A program made the position numbers and the translations under genes. Source: Dyella caseinilytica (GTDB lineage Bacteria; Pseudomonadota; Gammaproteobacteria; Xanthomonadales; Rhodanobacteraceae). From it: a DNA stretch of 64,000 bases. Location of the stretch: NCBI RefSeq assembly GCF_016865235.1, contig NZ_CP064030.1, forward strand, positions 1,550,001 through 1,614,000. The letters are read 5' to 3'. Shown here piece after piece: positions 43,809 to 52,566 of the stretch. The notes below the pieces were generated by a model. That model was not told the DNA's origin and did not search any database. It was given only the letters and a program-made list of their open reading frames with translations. Every line of letters begins with the position of its first letter. Position 1 is the stretch's first letter.

Positions 43809-45797
43809 TTAGACCACGTGACGCGGTTGGAAATTCCGTACTGCCCGTCTAAACATGCGCAAAGATTCAGGGGATGGTTCGGCAGTGGCGTAGCGCAGAT
43901 CGATATAGCACCTCATCAAATGGTCCAGTTCGGCGCGCTGCGTGGGCAACGCGCGGCCGGCGCGGCGAAGGTAGTGTTGCGGCCCCTCGCTGCGCCCTCG
44001 AGCGACGCCTGCACGACCAAGCTTGCGCTCCAGCGCACGCATGGCCGCCAGGGCCGGGTCGCCCTCCGGTCGACGCCACAGCGCCCATGCCAAGCCTGCT
44101 GCGCCGAACACCGCGATGCTGATGGCCAACAGCTTTTCCAGCATGTCGGTGTCGACATCGCGAATGCCAAACGGAGTCAGCATGCCGCGCTGGCGCAATG
44201 CGTCAAAACCGATAACGCCTTCGTTCCACCATCGGTTGACGATGTCCCAGTGATTGCGAAGCGATTCCAATACACCAGATTCGTACCAGGGCAGCAGAGG
44301 GTTACTCCCTCCCGCTGCCGTACCGAGGTTGATGCGTTGCGGACGAACCGCCGCCGTGGGATCGATGCGTACCCAGCCATGGCCATCCAGCCATACTTCG
44401 CTCCACGCATGTGCGTCAGAATTACGCACCAGCAAGTACTGGCCGATGTTGTTCCAGAAACCGCCCTGGTAGCCGGTGACGACGCGCGCTGGAATACCGG
44501 CGGCACGCATCAGTACAGTGAAAGATGATGCGTAGTGTTCGCAAAAACCTTCGCGTGTGTTGAATAGAAAATCATCCACCGCATCGTGGCCGAGCGGCGC
44601 CGGCACCAGGGTGTAGCTGAAACCGTCGTTGTGGAACATCTGCAACGCGGCCTGGATGATGGCGGCATCGTTGCGGCCAAAGCGTTGCCGCCACTGCGCG
44701 GCCAGTGCATGCGTGCGGGGGTCGAAATCTGGCGGCAGCTGCAAAGCATGCTGGCGCGTAACAGGATCGAGTACGGGTTGAAAACGATATCGCAGGGCGG
44801 AGCGCGCGGTGTAATCCAATGCGTCGTTGACTGGCTTGTCCGCAAAGACTTCACCATCCGCATGCATTTGCGATTGCGCGGGTGCTTGCAGTGGCAGATC
44901 CAGAACAGGCAGCACACGCTGGTGGGTGGGCTCAAGGTTGATGTGGTACGTAATGGTGCTTGCCGCTTCGATGGTGGGAGCCGCGTCGCTGGGCGAGTCG
45001 AGTCGTCTCCAATCCTTCCCGTCGTAATCCCACATCACATAGGCACGGAAGTAGCGCAGGTTTTTCAGTGGTGGCGCACTGTCGAAACTTACCCGCATGG
45101 CCGGGCTGTCATCGGTAAGTAGTTCGGTGAAGTCGCTCGGCGACATCTGATCGCTCAGTCCGGTAGTAGCCGCTTGGGTGCTGGATGTACCCCATAGCGG
45201 CGAGCTGAGCCGCGGCAAGAAGACAAACGCGGCCAATGCCAGGGGCAGCGATATCATCAGCAATAACAACGCAGGAAGCAGTTGGCGTGGCAGATTGATG
45301 GGTATCTGCGTCGGTTCCAGCGATCGCCAAGTCGTCAGCGCCGGCAGCAGGCCGAGCGCAACGATCAGGGTTGCGGTCAAACCCTGCCCGAACAAGAGGG
45401 CAGCCATCAGCAGGAAACAACCGAAGGCTGCACCCACGCGCGCATCTCGTGGTGTTTCGCTTTCGCTCAACTTGAGCACCAGCAAACCTGCAGCCAACGC
45501 CGATCCAGGATCACGGCCGAATACATTGCCGTAATCGAGCACGACTGCAGCGACCAACAGGAGCAGTGCCGGTACTCTCAACCATCCGGGTACTCGGCCC
45601 GGACGATGCCTGCGTTGCCACCAGCGCAAACCGAGCGCGGCGAACAGCGTGATGCTCAGCCAGACCGGCAGATGTCCGGCATGGACAGCCAACACGAACG
45701 CAGTGGTGATACACAGTAAGTCGAAGCTGCGATCACCTAACCGTTCCTGTGCGCGCCGATGTCTACCGCGCGCTATGGCCGTGAATAAAGCATTCAT
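43809..45797 (-). CDS. TgpA-like membrane transglutaminase (DUF3488 + transglutaminase core)
   Basis: This 662-residue inner-membrane protein has about six N-terminal helices (DUF3488), a periplasmic transglutaminase-like domain with catalytic Cys in REGFCEHYASSF and His in SDAHAWSEVWL plus VRIDPTAA, and a last helix near residue 555. TgpA in Pseudomonas is essential. The ATG at 45797 overlaps the DUF58 stop (ATGA), fixing the start against a longer frame to 45887. It is the third gene of moxR-DUF58-tgpA. Confidence 0.92.
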   Translation of the reverse strand: MNALFTAIARGRHRRAQERLGDRSFDLLCITTAFVLAVHAGHLPVWLSITLFAALGLRWWQRRHRPGRVPGWLRVPALLLLVAAVVLDYGNVFGRDPGSALAAGLLVLKLSESETPRDARVGAAFGCFLLMAALLFGQGLTATLIVALGLLPALTTWRSLEPTQIPINLPRQLLPALLLLMISLPLALAAFVFLPRLSSPLWGTSSTQAATTGLSDQMSPSDFTELLTDDSPAMRVSFDSAPPLKNLRYFRAYVMWDYDGKDWRRLDSPSDAAPTIEAASTITYHINLEPTHQRVLPVLDLPLQAPAQSQMHADGEVFADKPVNDALDYTARSALRYRFQPVLDPVTRQHALQLPPDFDPRTHALAAQWRQRFGRNDAAIIQAALQMFHNDGFSYTLVPAPLGHDAVDDFLFNTREGFCEHYASSFTVLMRAAGIPARVVTGYQGGFWNNIGQYLLVRNSDAHAWSEVWLDGHGWVRIDPTAAVRPQRINLGTAAGGSNPLLPWYESGVLESLRNHWDIVNRWWNEGVIGFDALRQRGMLTPFGIRDVDTDMLEKLLAISIAVFGAAGLAWALWRRPEGDPALAAMRALERKLGRAGVARGRSEGPQHYLRRAGRALPTQRAELDHLMRCYIDLRYATAEPSPESLRMFRRAVRNFQPRHVV

Positions 45798-46744
45798 GGC
45801 AGCAACGCCAGTGCGCTCATGCCGCGCGCGTAATGGGCGTGGCCGCTGCCCAGTTCGATGGCTTCGCCTGGCAGCCAAAGACTCCATGGGCGGCCTTGCG
45901 CCTGTGCTTCACCGAGCCAGCGTGCAAGGCGGGCAATGCGCGCCTCGTTGCTCATTCCGTGCAATTGACGCCAATCGAGTTGCCATTCCTGCCGGGCTTC
46001 AGGTTGTTCGTAATCCTTGACCAGCAAGGATTCATGACGCGCGCTGGCCTTCCATGCCACATGGCGCATGGAATCGCCGCTGCGGTAATCGCGCAGTGCG
46101 GCCAGGTCTTCGCCGCGGTGCAGGCGTTGGCGACGATTATCTTCGGCCGGTAACGTGGGAGCGGGACCGGAAAGTTCGGGCCGCGGCCACACCAGCACCG
46201 CGTAGTTCGCATGCATCCAGCTCCACGCGCGAAACAGCCCTAGTGGCCAGGTGGTCCAGATGCGAAAGCGCGGCAGGCTGAGCCAGCCGCGTTCTTCGGT
46301 AGGCAGACGAAGGGTGACATCCGTACGCCCTTGCACGTCGAAAGCGCGGGTTTGTTCGTCGAGATCAAGCCGTACCGCTTGCCGCAGTCGCGTCGCTTCC
46401 ATGTCGAAAATAATGTCGATCGGCTCGCCGGCGATGGCGTGTCCGGCGCGCAGCCCCCGCAAGCGCAATCCGTTGAGCGTGCGGAACGCGATCAGCATGC
46501 TGATCGCCGTGGCCGCGCCGAGCATGCAGGTAAGGAGAAGCGCGGCATTGTTCGAGTAGTTGAGGCTGCCTGCCATCATCACCAGCAGCAGCACCGTGAA
46601 AGCCAGGCCAAAGCCGGTCGGTACGATGTAGATGCGGCGCCGATGCAGTTCGATCGGCAGTTCTTCTTGTCGTCGATGTCGCGTCAGCGCCGGCAGTCGA
46701 CGCTCCACCCATTGCTGCAAGCGCTGGAACTGAGCACGCATCAA
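45794..46744 (-). CDS. DUF58 domain-containing protein
   Basis: This 316-residue protein has two helices (about residues 42-60 and 66-86) and a soluble domain with FRIWTTWPLGLFRAWSW and REDL-like GEDLAALRDYRSGDSMRHVAWKASAR, here abbreviated to the motif RDYRSGDSMRHVAWKASAR. It works with MoxR ATPases, probably in envelope protein assembly. It lies between moxR and the transglutaminase gene. Confidence 0.92.
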   Translation of the reverse strand: MMRAQFQRLQQWVERRLPALTRHRRQEELPIELHRRRIYIVPTGFGLAFTVLLLVMMAGSLNYSNNAALLLTCMLGAATAISMLIAFRTLNGLRLRGLRAGHAIAGEPIDIIFDMEATRLRQAVRLDLDEQTRAFDVQGRTDVTLRLPTEERGWLSLPRFRIWTTWPLGLFRAWSWMHANYAVLVWPRPELSGPAPTLPAEDNRRQRLHRGEDLAALRDYRSGDSMRHVAWKASARHESLLVKDYEQPEARQEWQLDWRQLHGMSNEARIARLARWLGEAQAQGRPWSLWLPGEAIELGSGHAHYARGMSALALLP

Positions 46745-46754
46745 CGTCAGCGCT

Positions 46755-47696
46755 TCAATCGACCGCGACTTCGTTCAACAAGGTGCGTGCCAGCATCTCG
46801 CCGCTCGCGCCGCGTGCCGCGACCAGGCGATGCGCCGCCAGCGGCACGAACAGCGCCTGGAGATCTTCCGGCAACACATGACCACGATCGCTGATCATGG
46901 CCCACGCACGCGCCGCGGCAAGCAGGGACAAGCCTGCGCGTGGCGACAATCCCACCCGGATATCGGGATGACGGCGGCTGGCAGCCAGCAGCGCCTGCAG
47001 GTAATCGAGCAGGGCGGGGCTGGCGGTAATCGCCTGTGTTTGTCGATATAGGAGGTTGAGGCTGGGCGCGTCCAGTTGTGGCGTCAGGCGTGTCAGCAAA
47101 TCACGACGGTCCGTGCCGGTGAGCAGTTCGCGTTCAGCGCTGGCGTCGGGATAGTCGAGCGAGACGCGCAGCATGAAACGGTCGAGTTGCGAGTCCGGCA
47201 AGGGAAAGGTGCCAGCCAGATCCAGCGGGTTTTGGGTGGCCACCACAAAGAACGGTTCCGGTAGCGCGTGGGTTTGGCCATCCACCGTGACTTGTCGTTC
47301 GGCCATGGCTTCGAGCAGGGCGCTTTGCGTTTTCGGCGTGGCACGGTTGATTTCATCGGCCAGTAGCAACCCGGCGAACACCGGGCCAGGATGAAAGCGG
47401 AACTGCCCCGTCTCGCGCTCGTACATGCTGACCCCGATAATGTCCGACGGCAGCAGGTCGCTGGTGAACTGCACGCGCTGGAAGTCCAGCGCGAAGCTCG
47501 CCGCCAGCGCATGCGCGAGCGTGGTCTTGCCGACGCCGGGTACGTCTTCCAGCAACAGGTGTCCACCTGCGATCAGGCAGGTAAATGCCAGTTTGACCTG
47601 ACGTGCCTTGCCAAGCAGTACTTTGTTGACCTGGGCAATGGCGGCATGGACTTGCCGTTGCAGGTTTTCATCACGAAGCGGGGTGATGGCTGACAT
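46755..47696 (-). CDS. MoxR family AAA+ ATPase
   Basis: This 313-residue chaperone-type ATPase has Walker A EDVPGVGKTT (residues 50-59), Walker B LLLADEINRA and the sensor VVATQNPLD. ATG 47696 is preferred over a frame reaching 47825, as MoxR proteins start near this point and the divergent gene begins here. It is the first gene of the moxR-DUF58-tgpA operon. Confidence 0.93.
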   Translation of the reverse strand: MSAITPLRDENLQRQVHAAIAQVNKVLLGKARQVKLAFTCLIAGGHLLLEDVPGVGKTTLAHALAASFALDFQRVQFTSDLLPSDIIGVSMYERETGQFRFHPGPVFAGLLLADEINRATPKTQSALLEAMAERQVTVDGQTHALPEPFFVVATQNPLDLAGTFPLPDSQLDRFMLRVSLDYPDASAERELLTGTDRRDLLTRLTPQLDAPSLNLLYRQTQAITASPALLDYLQALLAASRRHPDIRVGLSPRAGLSLLAAARAWAMISDRGHVLPEDLQALFVPLAAHRLVAARGASGEMLARTLLNEVAVD

Positions 47697-49314
47697 GGGT
47701 TTGTGGAAGGCACGGATAGATTCGGAGAGTGATGCCAGTGTAGTCGCCGGCCTTGCGCGCTGGCGAGCGGCATTCGTCACGGCCTTCGTATGTCTGCTTG
47801 TCGTGAAGCTGATACTTGCCGCCACGTTGCAGCCGTTCGGCGACGAGGCGTTCTATTGGCAGGAAAGCCGCCATCCGGCCTGGGGTTATAGCGACTTGCC
47901 GCCGCTGACGGCATGGCTGATTCGCGTCGGTGAGGCGATTGCGGGGCACGGTGTGCTGGGCATGCGCTGGCCATTCCTGCTGATGGGGAGCGCTTTGCCG
48001 TGGCTGCTGGTGGTGTTCGGCCGTCGCGTGTTCGGTGCGCGCGCTGGTTGGCAGGCCGGATTGCTTTGTCTGTGCCTGCCATTGGCCGGCAGCCTTGGGG
48101 TGATGGCGATGCCCGATGTGCCGCTTACCGTGGCAGGCACTGTCGCCATGCTGGCCTTGTTGCGGGTGATGGACGAAAGCCGTTGGCGAGACTGGTTGCT
48201 GCTCGGCGTGGCGCTTGCTGTTTGCTGGATGAGTCACTATCGCGCTGCCATGTTCATGCTCGCGGGCTTGTTGCTATGCCTGCTGACGCCGCGTGGTCGT
48301 CAGCAATGGACGCGTGGTGGTTTCTGGCTGGCGATGGGTGTTGCTGCAATCGGTTTGCTGCCACTGCTCATTTCCAACTGGCAACAGCATGGTGCTGGCT
48401 TGGCCTTCCAGTTGGTTGAGCGCAATCCTTGGCGTTTTCATGCCGATGCATTGGTGCAACCGTTGGAACAGGCGGTGACGTGCACGCCATTGCTCTATAT
48501 CTGTCTGCTGTGGGCCGCCTGGCATGCCTGGAAGCGTCGTGCGGCCGGGCCGTGGGATGTGATCGCCTTGCTGTCGCTGACGTTTATCGTGGTCTATTTC
48601 GTTGCCGGTTTGTTTGCGGATGATCAGCGCTTCCGCGTGCACTGGCCATTGCCAGGTTACCTGCCTTTGCTAGCGGCGCTTCCAGTGTTGCTACATGAAG
48701 CACACGTATCTTTGACATGGCGCAGGTTTGCACTGGCTGGCGCAACATTGGCGTTTATGGCGCAGCTGGCCGGATTGCTTTATCTCGGTCTCGCGGCGTA
48801 TCCGGATACGGCCCGATGGCTGGGCGCTGCACGCGCTTTTCCAACCGCCTTCATTGGCTGGCAGGAGAGTGCTGATATCGCCAGGGAGCAATTCGCTGTA
48901 CGTCCCGCGGTGCTGGTGGCGGACAACTTCATGATGGCTGCGGAACTGGATTTCCAGTTCGATGGGCAGCGCCCTGTCTACACACTGGATAGCCCGTTGA
49001 ACGTCAAGTACGGCCGCGCGCCGCAAGTGGCGCTATGGGGGTGGAATGAAATCGCATTGCGTCAGCAGCACGCGGGCGAGTCGGTTTTGCTCGTTGTTGA
49101 CGAACATGCCTTGCGCGAGCGCGAGCGCGGACCTTGGCTCGGGTCTTTGTGTGCACGCATCGACAACCTGCAGCCGCTGCAAAGGCTGAGCTTGTTCGAT
49201 GGTCGCAAGAGTGTCGCGTTTTATCGAGGACAAGTCGCTGCCGCGCCGTTTACAGCCGTTGCCAGTCCGGGGGATTGCATCGCCTGGCGACGTGCGGCAG
49301 CAGGTGAGGAGTGA
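47695..49314 (+). CDS. Glycosyltransferase family 39-like membrane protein (ArnT/PMT-like)
   Basis: This polytopic protein of about 539 residues has the GDEAFYWQESRHPAWGYSDL stretch after the first helix, with the acidic residues typical of family 39/ArnT, and later QRFRVHWPLPGYLPL. About ten membrane helices are followed by a C-terminal periplasmic part. It likely moves a sugar from a polyprenyl carrier to a lipid or protein. The start is uncertain: ATG 47686 and ATG 47695 both lie in or against the divergent moxR start codon. Confidence 0.82.
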   Translation: MGLWKARIDSESDASVVAGLARWRAAFVTAFVCLLVVKLILAATLQPFGDEAFYWQESRHPAWGYSDLPPLTAWLIRVGEAIAGHGVLGMRWPFLLMGSALPWLLVVFGRRVFGARAGWQAGLLCLCLPLAGSLGVMAMPDVPLTVAGTVAMLALLRVMDESRWRDWLLLGVALAVCWMSHYRAAMFMLAGLLLCLLTPRGRQQWTRGGFWLAMGVAAIGLLPLLISNWQQHGAGLAFQLVERNPWRFHADALVQPLEQAVTCTPLLYICLLWAAWHAWKRRAAGPWDVIALLSLTFIVVYFVAGLFADDQRFRVHWPLPGYLPLLAALPVLLHEAHVSLTWRRFALAGATLAFMAQLAGLLYLGLAAYPDTARWLGAARAFPTAFIGWQESADIAREQFAVRPAVLVADNFMMAAELDFQFDGQRPVYTLDSPLNVKYGRAPQVALWGWNEIALRQQHAGESVLLVVDEHALRERERGPWLGSLCARIDNLQPLQRLSLFDGRKSVAFYRGQVAAAPFTAVASPGDCIAWRRAAAGEE

Positions 49315-49899
49315 TCAGGGGACGCTGATGCCGGTGTCACGCAGCAACTGCGCCAGCGCAATCATGGGCAAACCAATCAGGGCCGTGGGATCGCTGTTTT
49401 CAATGCGTTCGAACAGGCTGATGCCCAAGCCTTCGCATTTGAAGCTGCCGGCGCAATCCAAGGGTTGTTCGCGTTCGATGTAGCGCGTGATTTCCGCGGC
49501 ATTCAAGTGGCGGAAGTGAACGCGCGTGAGATCGAGATGCGTGCGCTGCGTTCCATCACGGGTATCGAGCAGGCAAAGCGCAGTATGAAAGTTCACGGCG
49601 TGGCCCGAGCAGGCCGCGAGCTGCGCATGGACACGTTCGGCGGAGCCCGGTTTTTCCAACAGCACGCCGTCCAGTTCGGCTACCTGATCCGAACCGATGA
49701 TCAGGACATCGGTGAGCCCGGCTCCAGCATCGGTGGCCTTGGCTACCGCCAGCCGCATGGCGCGCTTGGCCGGCGCCTCATCGGGCCGTTCATCTTCAAT
49801 GGTTCCCGGTGAGCGTGCTTCGAACGGCAGGCCGAGCCGTTGCAGCAACTCAGCCCGATAGCGGGAGGTGGAACCCAGGATCAGCCTGCGTGCCGTCAC
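49315..49899 (-). CDS. maf: Maf-family nucleotide pyrophosphatase (YceF-like)
   Basis: This 194-residue house-cleaning pyrophosphatase has LILGSTSRYRAELLQRLGL, the catalytic IIGSDQVAELDG and FKCEGLGISLFERI, which fits the YceF (7-methyl-GTP) subgroup. It overlaps the upstream small membrane gene by 4 nt and converges with the glycosyltransferase gene, their ends being adjacent. Confidence 0.93.
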   Translation of the reverse strand: MTARRLILGSTSRYRAELLQRLGLPFEARSPGTIEDERPDEAPAKRAMRLAVAKATDAGAGLTDVLIIGSDQVAELDGVLLEKPGSAERVHAQLAACSGHAVNFHTALCLLDTRDGTQRTHLDLTRVHFRHLNAAEITRYIEREQPLDCAGSFKCEGLGISLFERIENSDPTALIGLPMIALAQLLRDTGISVP

Positions 49900-50348
49900 G
49901 GCTGGGCATCCAGCCGGATGTGTTCGCGCATGGCGCTGTCCAATTCGTTCTGGGCCTGACCCAGTGCCTGGAGCAGGGGGCGTAGCCGTTCGCGGGTCTG
50001 TTCCATGGCCTGGGTGGCGTTATTCAGTTCGGCCTGGGAGGCCTTCGGCGCATGGTCCCGGATCCAGATCCGCTGCTGCAGCAGCGCCAGCAACCCCGCG
50101 TCAACGGCATGGGCGGCCTCTTTTTCGCTGTCGGCGGGCAGGTCCGGGTTGAGCGACATCACCGCATGGGCCTGCTGTAGCCGGGTGCGGCAGGATTTCA
50201 GGTCGGCTTCCAGCCTATCGGCCAGATCCAGCAGGTGTCGGAGGCTGGTAGTCCGCCGGGTGATTCGGCGCAGGACAAGGGCGCCGGCGAGGGCGGCGAC
50301 CACTAAGATGAACAGGACGGCCAAGCCGATCGTGAGATAATTATCCAC
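49896..50348 (-). CDS. Small membrane-anchored coiled-coil protein, unknown function
   Basis: I do not recognise a named family. The 150-residue protein has one N-terminal helix (about residues 5-27) followed by charged helical stretches (HLLDLADRLEADLKSCRTRL and NNATQAMEQTRERLRPLLQA) that look like coiled coil. It is coupled to maf by overlap and is divergent to yceD across 158 nt. Confidence 0.75.
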   Translation of the reverse strand: MDNYLTIGLAVLFILVVAALAGALVLRRITRRTTSLRHLLDLADRLEADLKSCRTRLQQAHAVMSLNPDLPADSEKEAAHAVDAGLLALLQQRIWIRDHAPKASQAELNNATQAMEQTRERLRPLLQALGQAQNELDSAMREHIRLDAQP

Positions 50349-50467
50349 TTACAATGCACGGCTCTGGCGGGATTGAGGCGCAGTCTGCCGTATGCGCCGG
50401 GTTCAGGCAAAGCCGGATGGTGGGGGTGTGACACGGTTTGCGGCTCCCCTTTGCCGATCCGGGGCGG

Positions 50468-50497
50468 TTGACTTGACCGGGTCGGAAAATTTACTAT
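50468..50497 (+). promoter_or_regulatory. Sigma-70-type promoter of yceD-rpmF
   Basis: TTGACT (50468-50473) and TACTAT (50492-50497) are spaced by 18 nt. The expected transcription start near 50504 lies only about 3 nt before the yceD ATG, so the mRNA may be almost leaderless; no Shine-Dalgarno is visible. Confidence 0.65.
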
Positions 50498-50506
50498 TTC
50501 ATAGTT

Positions 50507-51025
50507 ATGTCCGTGACACTGCCAGAGTCCGTGGACGCTTGGCGCATGGTTTCGGCGCGGCGTTCGTTTCAGGGAGCACTGCCCATCGCCGCAATGCCTC
50601 GCCTCTGCGAAGCACTGGCGGATGATGCAGGCGTGGCTTCGTATGAGCTCGATTTTGGTCGGGACGAGTACGGCACGGCTTATGTCGATGTCCGTGTCCA
50701 GGCGCCCTTGTGGCTGATCTGTCAGCGGACGCTCGAGCCATTCGTCATGCCTGTCACGGTCGACAGCCGACTGGGTCTGATCCGTTCCGAACGCGAAGAA
50801 TCCGCGTTGCCGGGGGGGGTGGAGCCGCTGCTGGTGGCCGAGGACGCCAAGTTGAACCCGATCGATGTGATCGAGGACGAATTGTTGTTGGCGCTGCCGC
50901 TGGTGCCGGTCAATCCGGACAGTGAGCTGCCTGAAGAAGTCATACGCCCGCCGGAGGAAGCTGTTTCCGCCGGAGAGCGCCCCGATAACCCGTTCGCGGT
51001 ATTGCGCGAACTCAAGAAGACCTGA
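50507..51025 (+). CDS. yceD: YceD family protein (DUF177)
   Basis: This 172-residue protein is encoded before rpmF in most bacteria; in E. coli the pair is linked to 23S rRNA accumulation. DAWRMVSARRSFQGALPI at the start, LICQRTLEPF and VIEDELLLALPLVP are family features. The Cys of the ICQRTLEP motif is conserved. rpmF follows by 18 nt. Confidence 0.92.
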   Translation: MSVTLPESVDAWRMVSARRSFQGALPIAAMPRLCEALADDAGVASYELDFGRDEYGTAYVDVRVQAPLWLICQRTLEPFVMPVTVDSRLGLIRSEREESALPGGVEPLLVAEDAKLNPIDVIEDELLLALPLVPVNPDSELPEEVIRPPEEAVSAGERPDNPFAVLRELKKT

Positions 51026-51043
51026 TTAAGCTGGAGAACCACC

Positions 51044-51238
51044 ATGGCCGTTCAAAAGAGCCGCAAGACCCCGTCCACTCGCGGCATGCGTCGCTCGCAT
51101 GACAAGCTGAGCACCGTGCAGCTGGCCACCGATCCGACCAGCGGCGAAGTGCATCGTCGTCACCACGTGACGGCCGATGGCTACTATCGCGGCAAGAAGG
51201 TGATCGACACCAACGTTTCGGTGGTCGAGGAAGACTGA
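51044..51238 (+). CDS. rpmF: 50S ribosomal protein L32
   Basis: This 64-residue L32 starts AVQKSRKTPSTRGMRRSHD. It lacks the four zinc-binding cysteines (C-minus form). GGAGA lies 8-12 nt upstream. It is co-transcribed with yceD. Confidence 0.98.
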   Translation: MAVQKSRKTPSTRGMRRSHDKLSTVQLATDPTSGEVHRRHHVTADGYYRGKKVIDTNVSVVEED

Positions 51239-51280
51239 GCCACCCCGCGAGCCTACAGGCTTAAGGGTCGGGTTCGGCAG

Positions 51281-51300
51281 GCGGCGCGGTGACGCGCCGC
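51281..51300 (+). terminator. Hairpin between rpmF and fabH
   Basis: GCGGCGCG and CGCGCCGC form a perfect 8-bp stem with a GTGA tetraloop, followed only by TTT. It may attenuate read-through from rpmF into the fab genes. Confidence 0.5.
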
Positions 51301-51402
51301 TTTGCGTTCCGGCGTCCGGCAACGTAACGTTGCGGTTCTAAAGTGCCTGTCACCCGCGCGGCGGATGGCGCAAGGCACTCTCCGCTTGCTGATGGATATT
51401 CA

Positions 51403-52377
51403 ATGGCTCAGATCTACTCCCGCCTTCTTGGTACCGGCAGTGCGCTGCCAGAGCGCGTCCTCACCAACGCCGATCTCGAGAAGTTCGTCGACACCAGTGA
51501 CGAATGGATCCGCGAACGCACCGGCATCCGCCAGCGCCACGTCGCTGCCGAAGGCGAAACCACGGGTGATCTGTCTACGCTTGCTGCGCAGCGCGCGCTG
51601 GAAGCTGCAGGCGTAAAGGCCTCCGAGCTGGACCTGATCGTACTGGGCACCACCACGCCCGATATTATTTTCCCCTCGACCGCCTGCCTCGTGCAGCACC
51701 GTCTCGGTGCGAATGGTTGCGCGGCGTTCGACGTCAATGCTGCATGCTCGGGTTTTGTCTACGCGCTGGGCATAGCCGATAAGTTCATTCGCAGCGGGCA
51801 TTCGAAGAAAGTGCTGGTGATCGGTGCCGAAACGCTGACCCGCATGATCAACTGGGAGGAGCGCGAAACCGCCGTGCTATTCGGCGATGGTGCTGGTGCT
51901 GTGGTGCTGGAAGCTTCCAGCGAACCGGGCATCTACGCCACCTGCCTGCATGCTGATGGCGGCCATAAGGAACTGCTGTACAACCCGGTAGGCGTTTCCG
52001 TCGGTTTCAAGGATGCGCCCAACCATGGCGTGGTCATCCGCATGTCTGGTCGCGAAGTGTTCAAGGTGGCGGTGAAGACACTCGACTCGCTGGTCGAGGA
52101 GACGCTCGCAGCAGCCGGTATGGAAGCATCACAGCTCGATTGGCTGATTCCGCACCAGGCCAACCTGCGCATCATCGAGGCGACCGCCAAGCGCCTGAAC
52201 ATGTCGATGGATCAGGTGATCGTCACCGTCGATAAGCACGCCAACACCTCGGCTGGCTCCGTGCCGCTGGCGCTTGATTACGCCGTGCGTTCGGGCAAGG
52301 TCAAGCGTGGGCAGAATTTGTTGCTGGAAGCCTTTGGCGGCGGCTTCACGTGGGCTTCCGCGCTGCTGCGGTATTGA
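51403..52377 (+). CDS. fabH: Beta-ketoacyl-ACP synthase III FabH
   Basis: FabH starts fatty-acid synthesis by condensing acetyl-CoA with malonyl-ACP. The 324-residue protein carries the Cys115, His251, Asn281 triad in NAACSGFVYA, IPHQANLRI and KHANTSAGS. ATG 51403 is preferred; the frame reaches 51343 without a family match. plsX, which often lies between rpmF and fabH, is absent. Confidence 0.97.
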   Translation: MAQIYSRLLGTGSALPERVLTNADLEKFVDTSDEWIRERTGIRQRHVAAEGETTGDLSTLAAQRALEAAGVKASELDLIVLGTTTPDIIFPSTACLVQHRLGANGCAAFDVNAACSGFVYALGIADKFIRSGHSKKVLVIGAETLTRMINWEERETAVLFGDGAGAVVLEASSEPGIYATCLHADGGHKELLYNPVGVSVGFKDAPNHGVVIRMSGREVFKVAVKTLDSLVEETLAAAGMEASQLDWLIPHQANLRIIEATAKRLNMSMDQVIVTVDKHANTSAGSVPLALDYAVRSGKVKRGQNLLLEAFGGGFTWASALLRY

Positions 52378-52566
52378 GTCAAGCCACAGAAGGCTCCGGT
52401 GCAATGGTTCCGGGGCTGCTCGTTCACGTTCAATCGTATGTATGGCGTTGCCTGAAGGCGGCGTATGTGTTGACGAGCCTGCAGCCTGCTTGCCAACAAA
52501 ACGGCTGCGTATGCACATGAATGCTGGCACCATTGCGCCTTTCATTTTGAGGCACGCGCATTTCCT

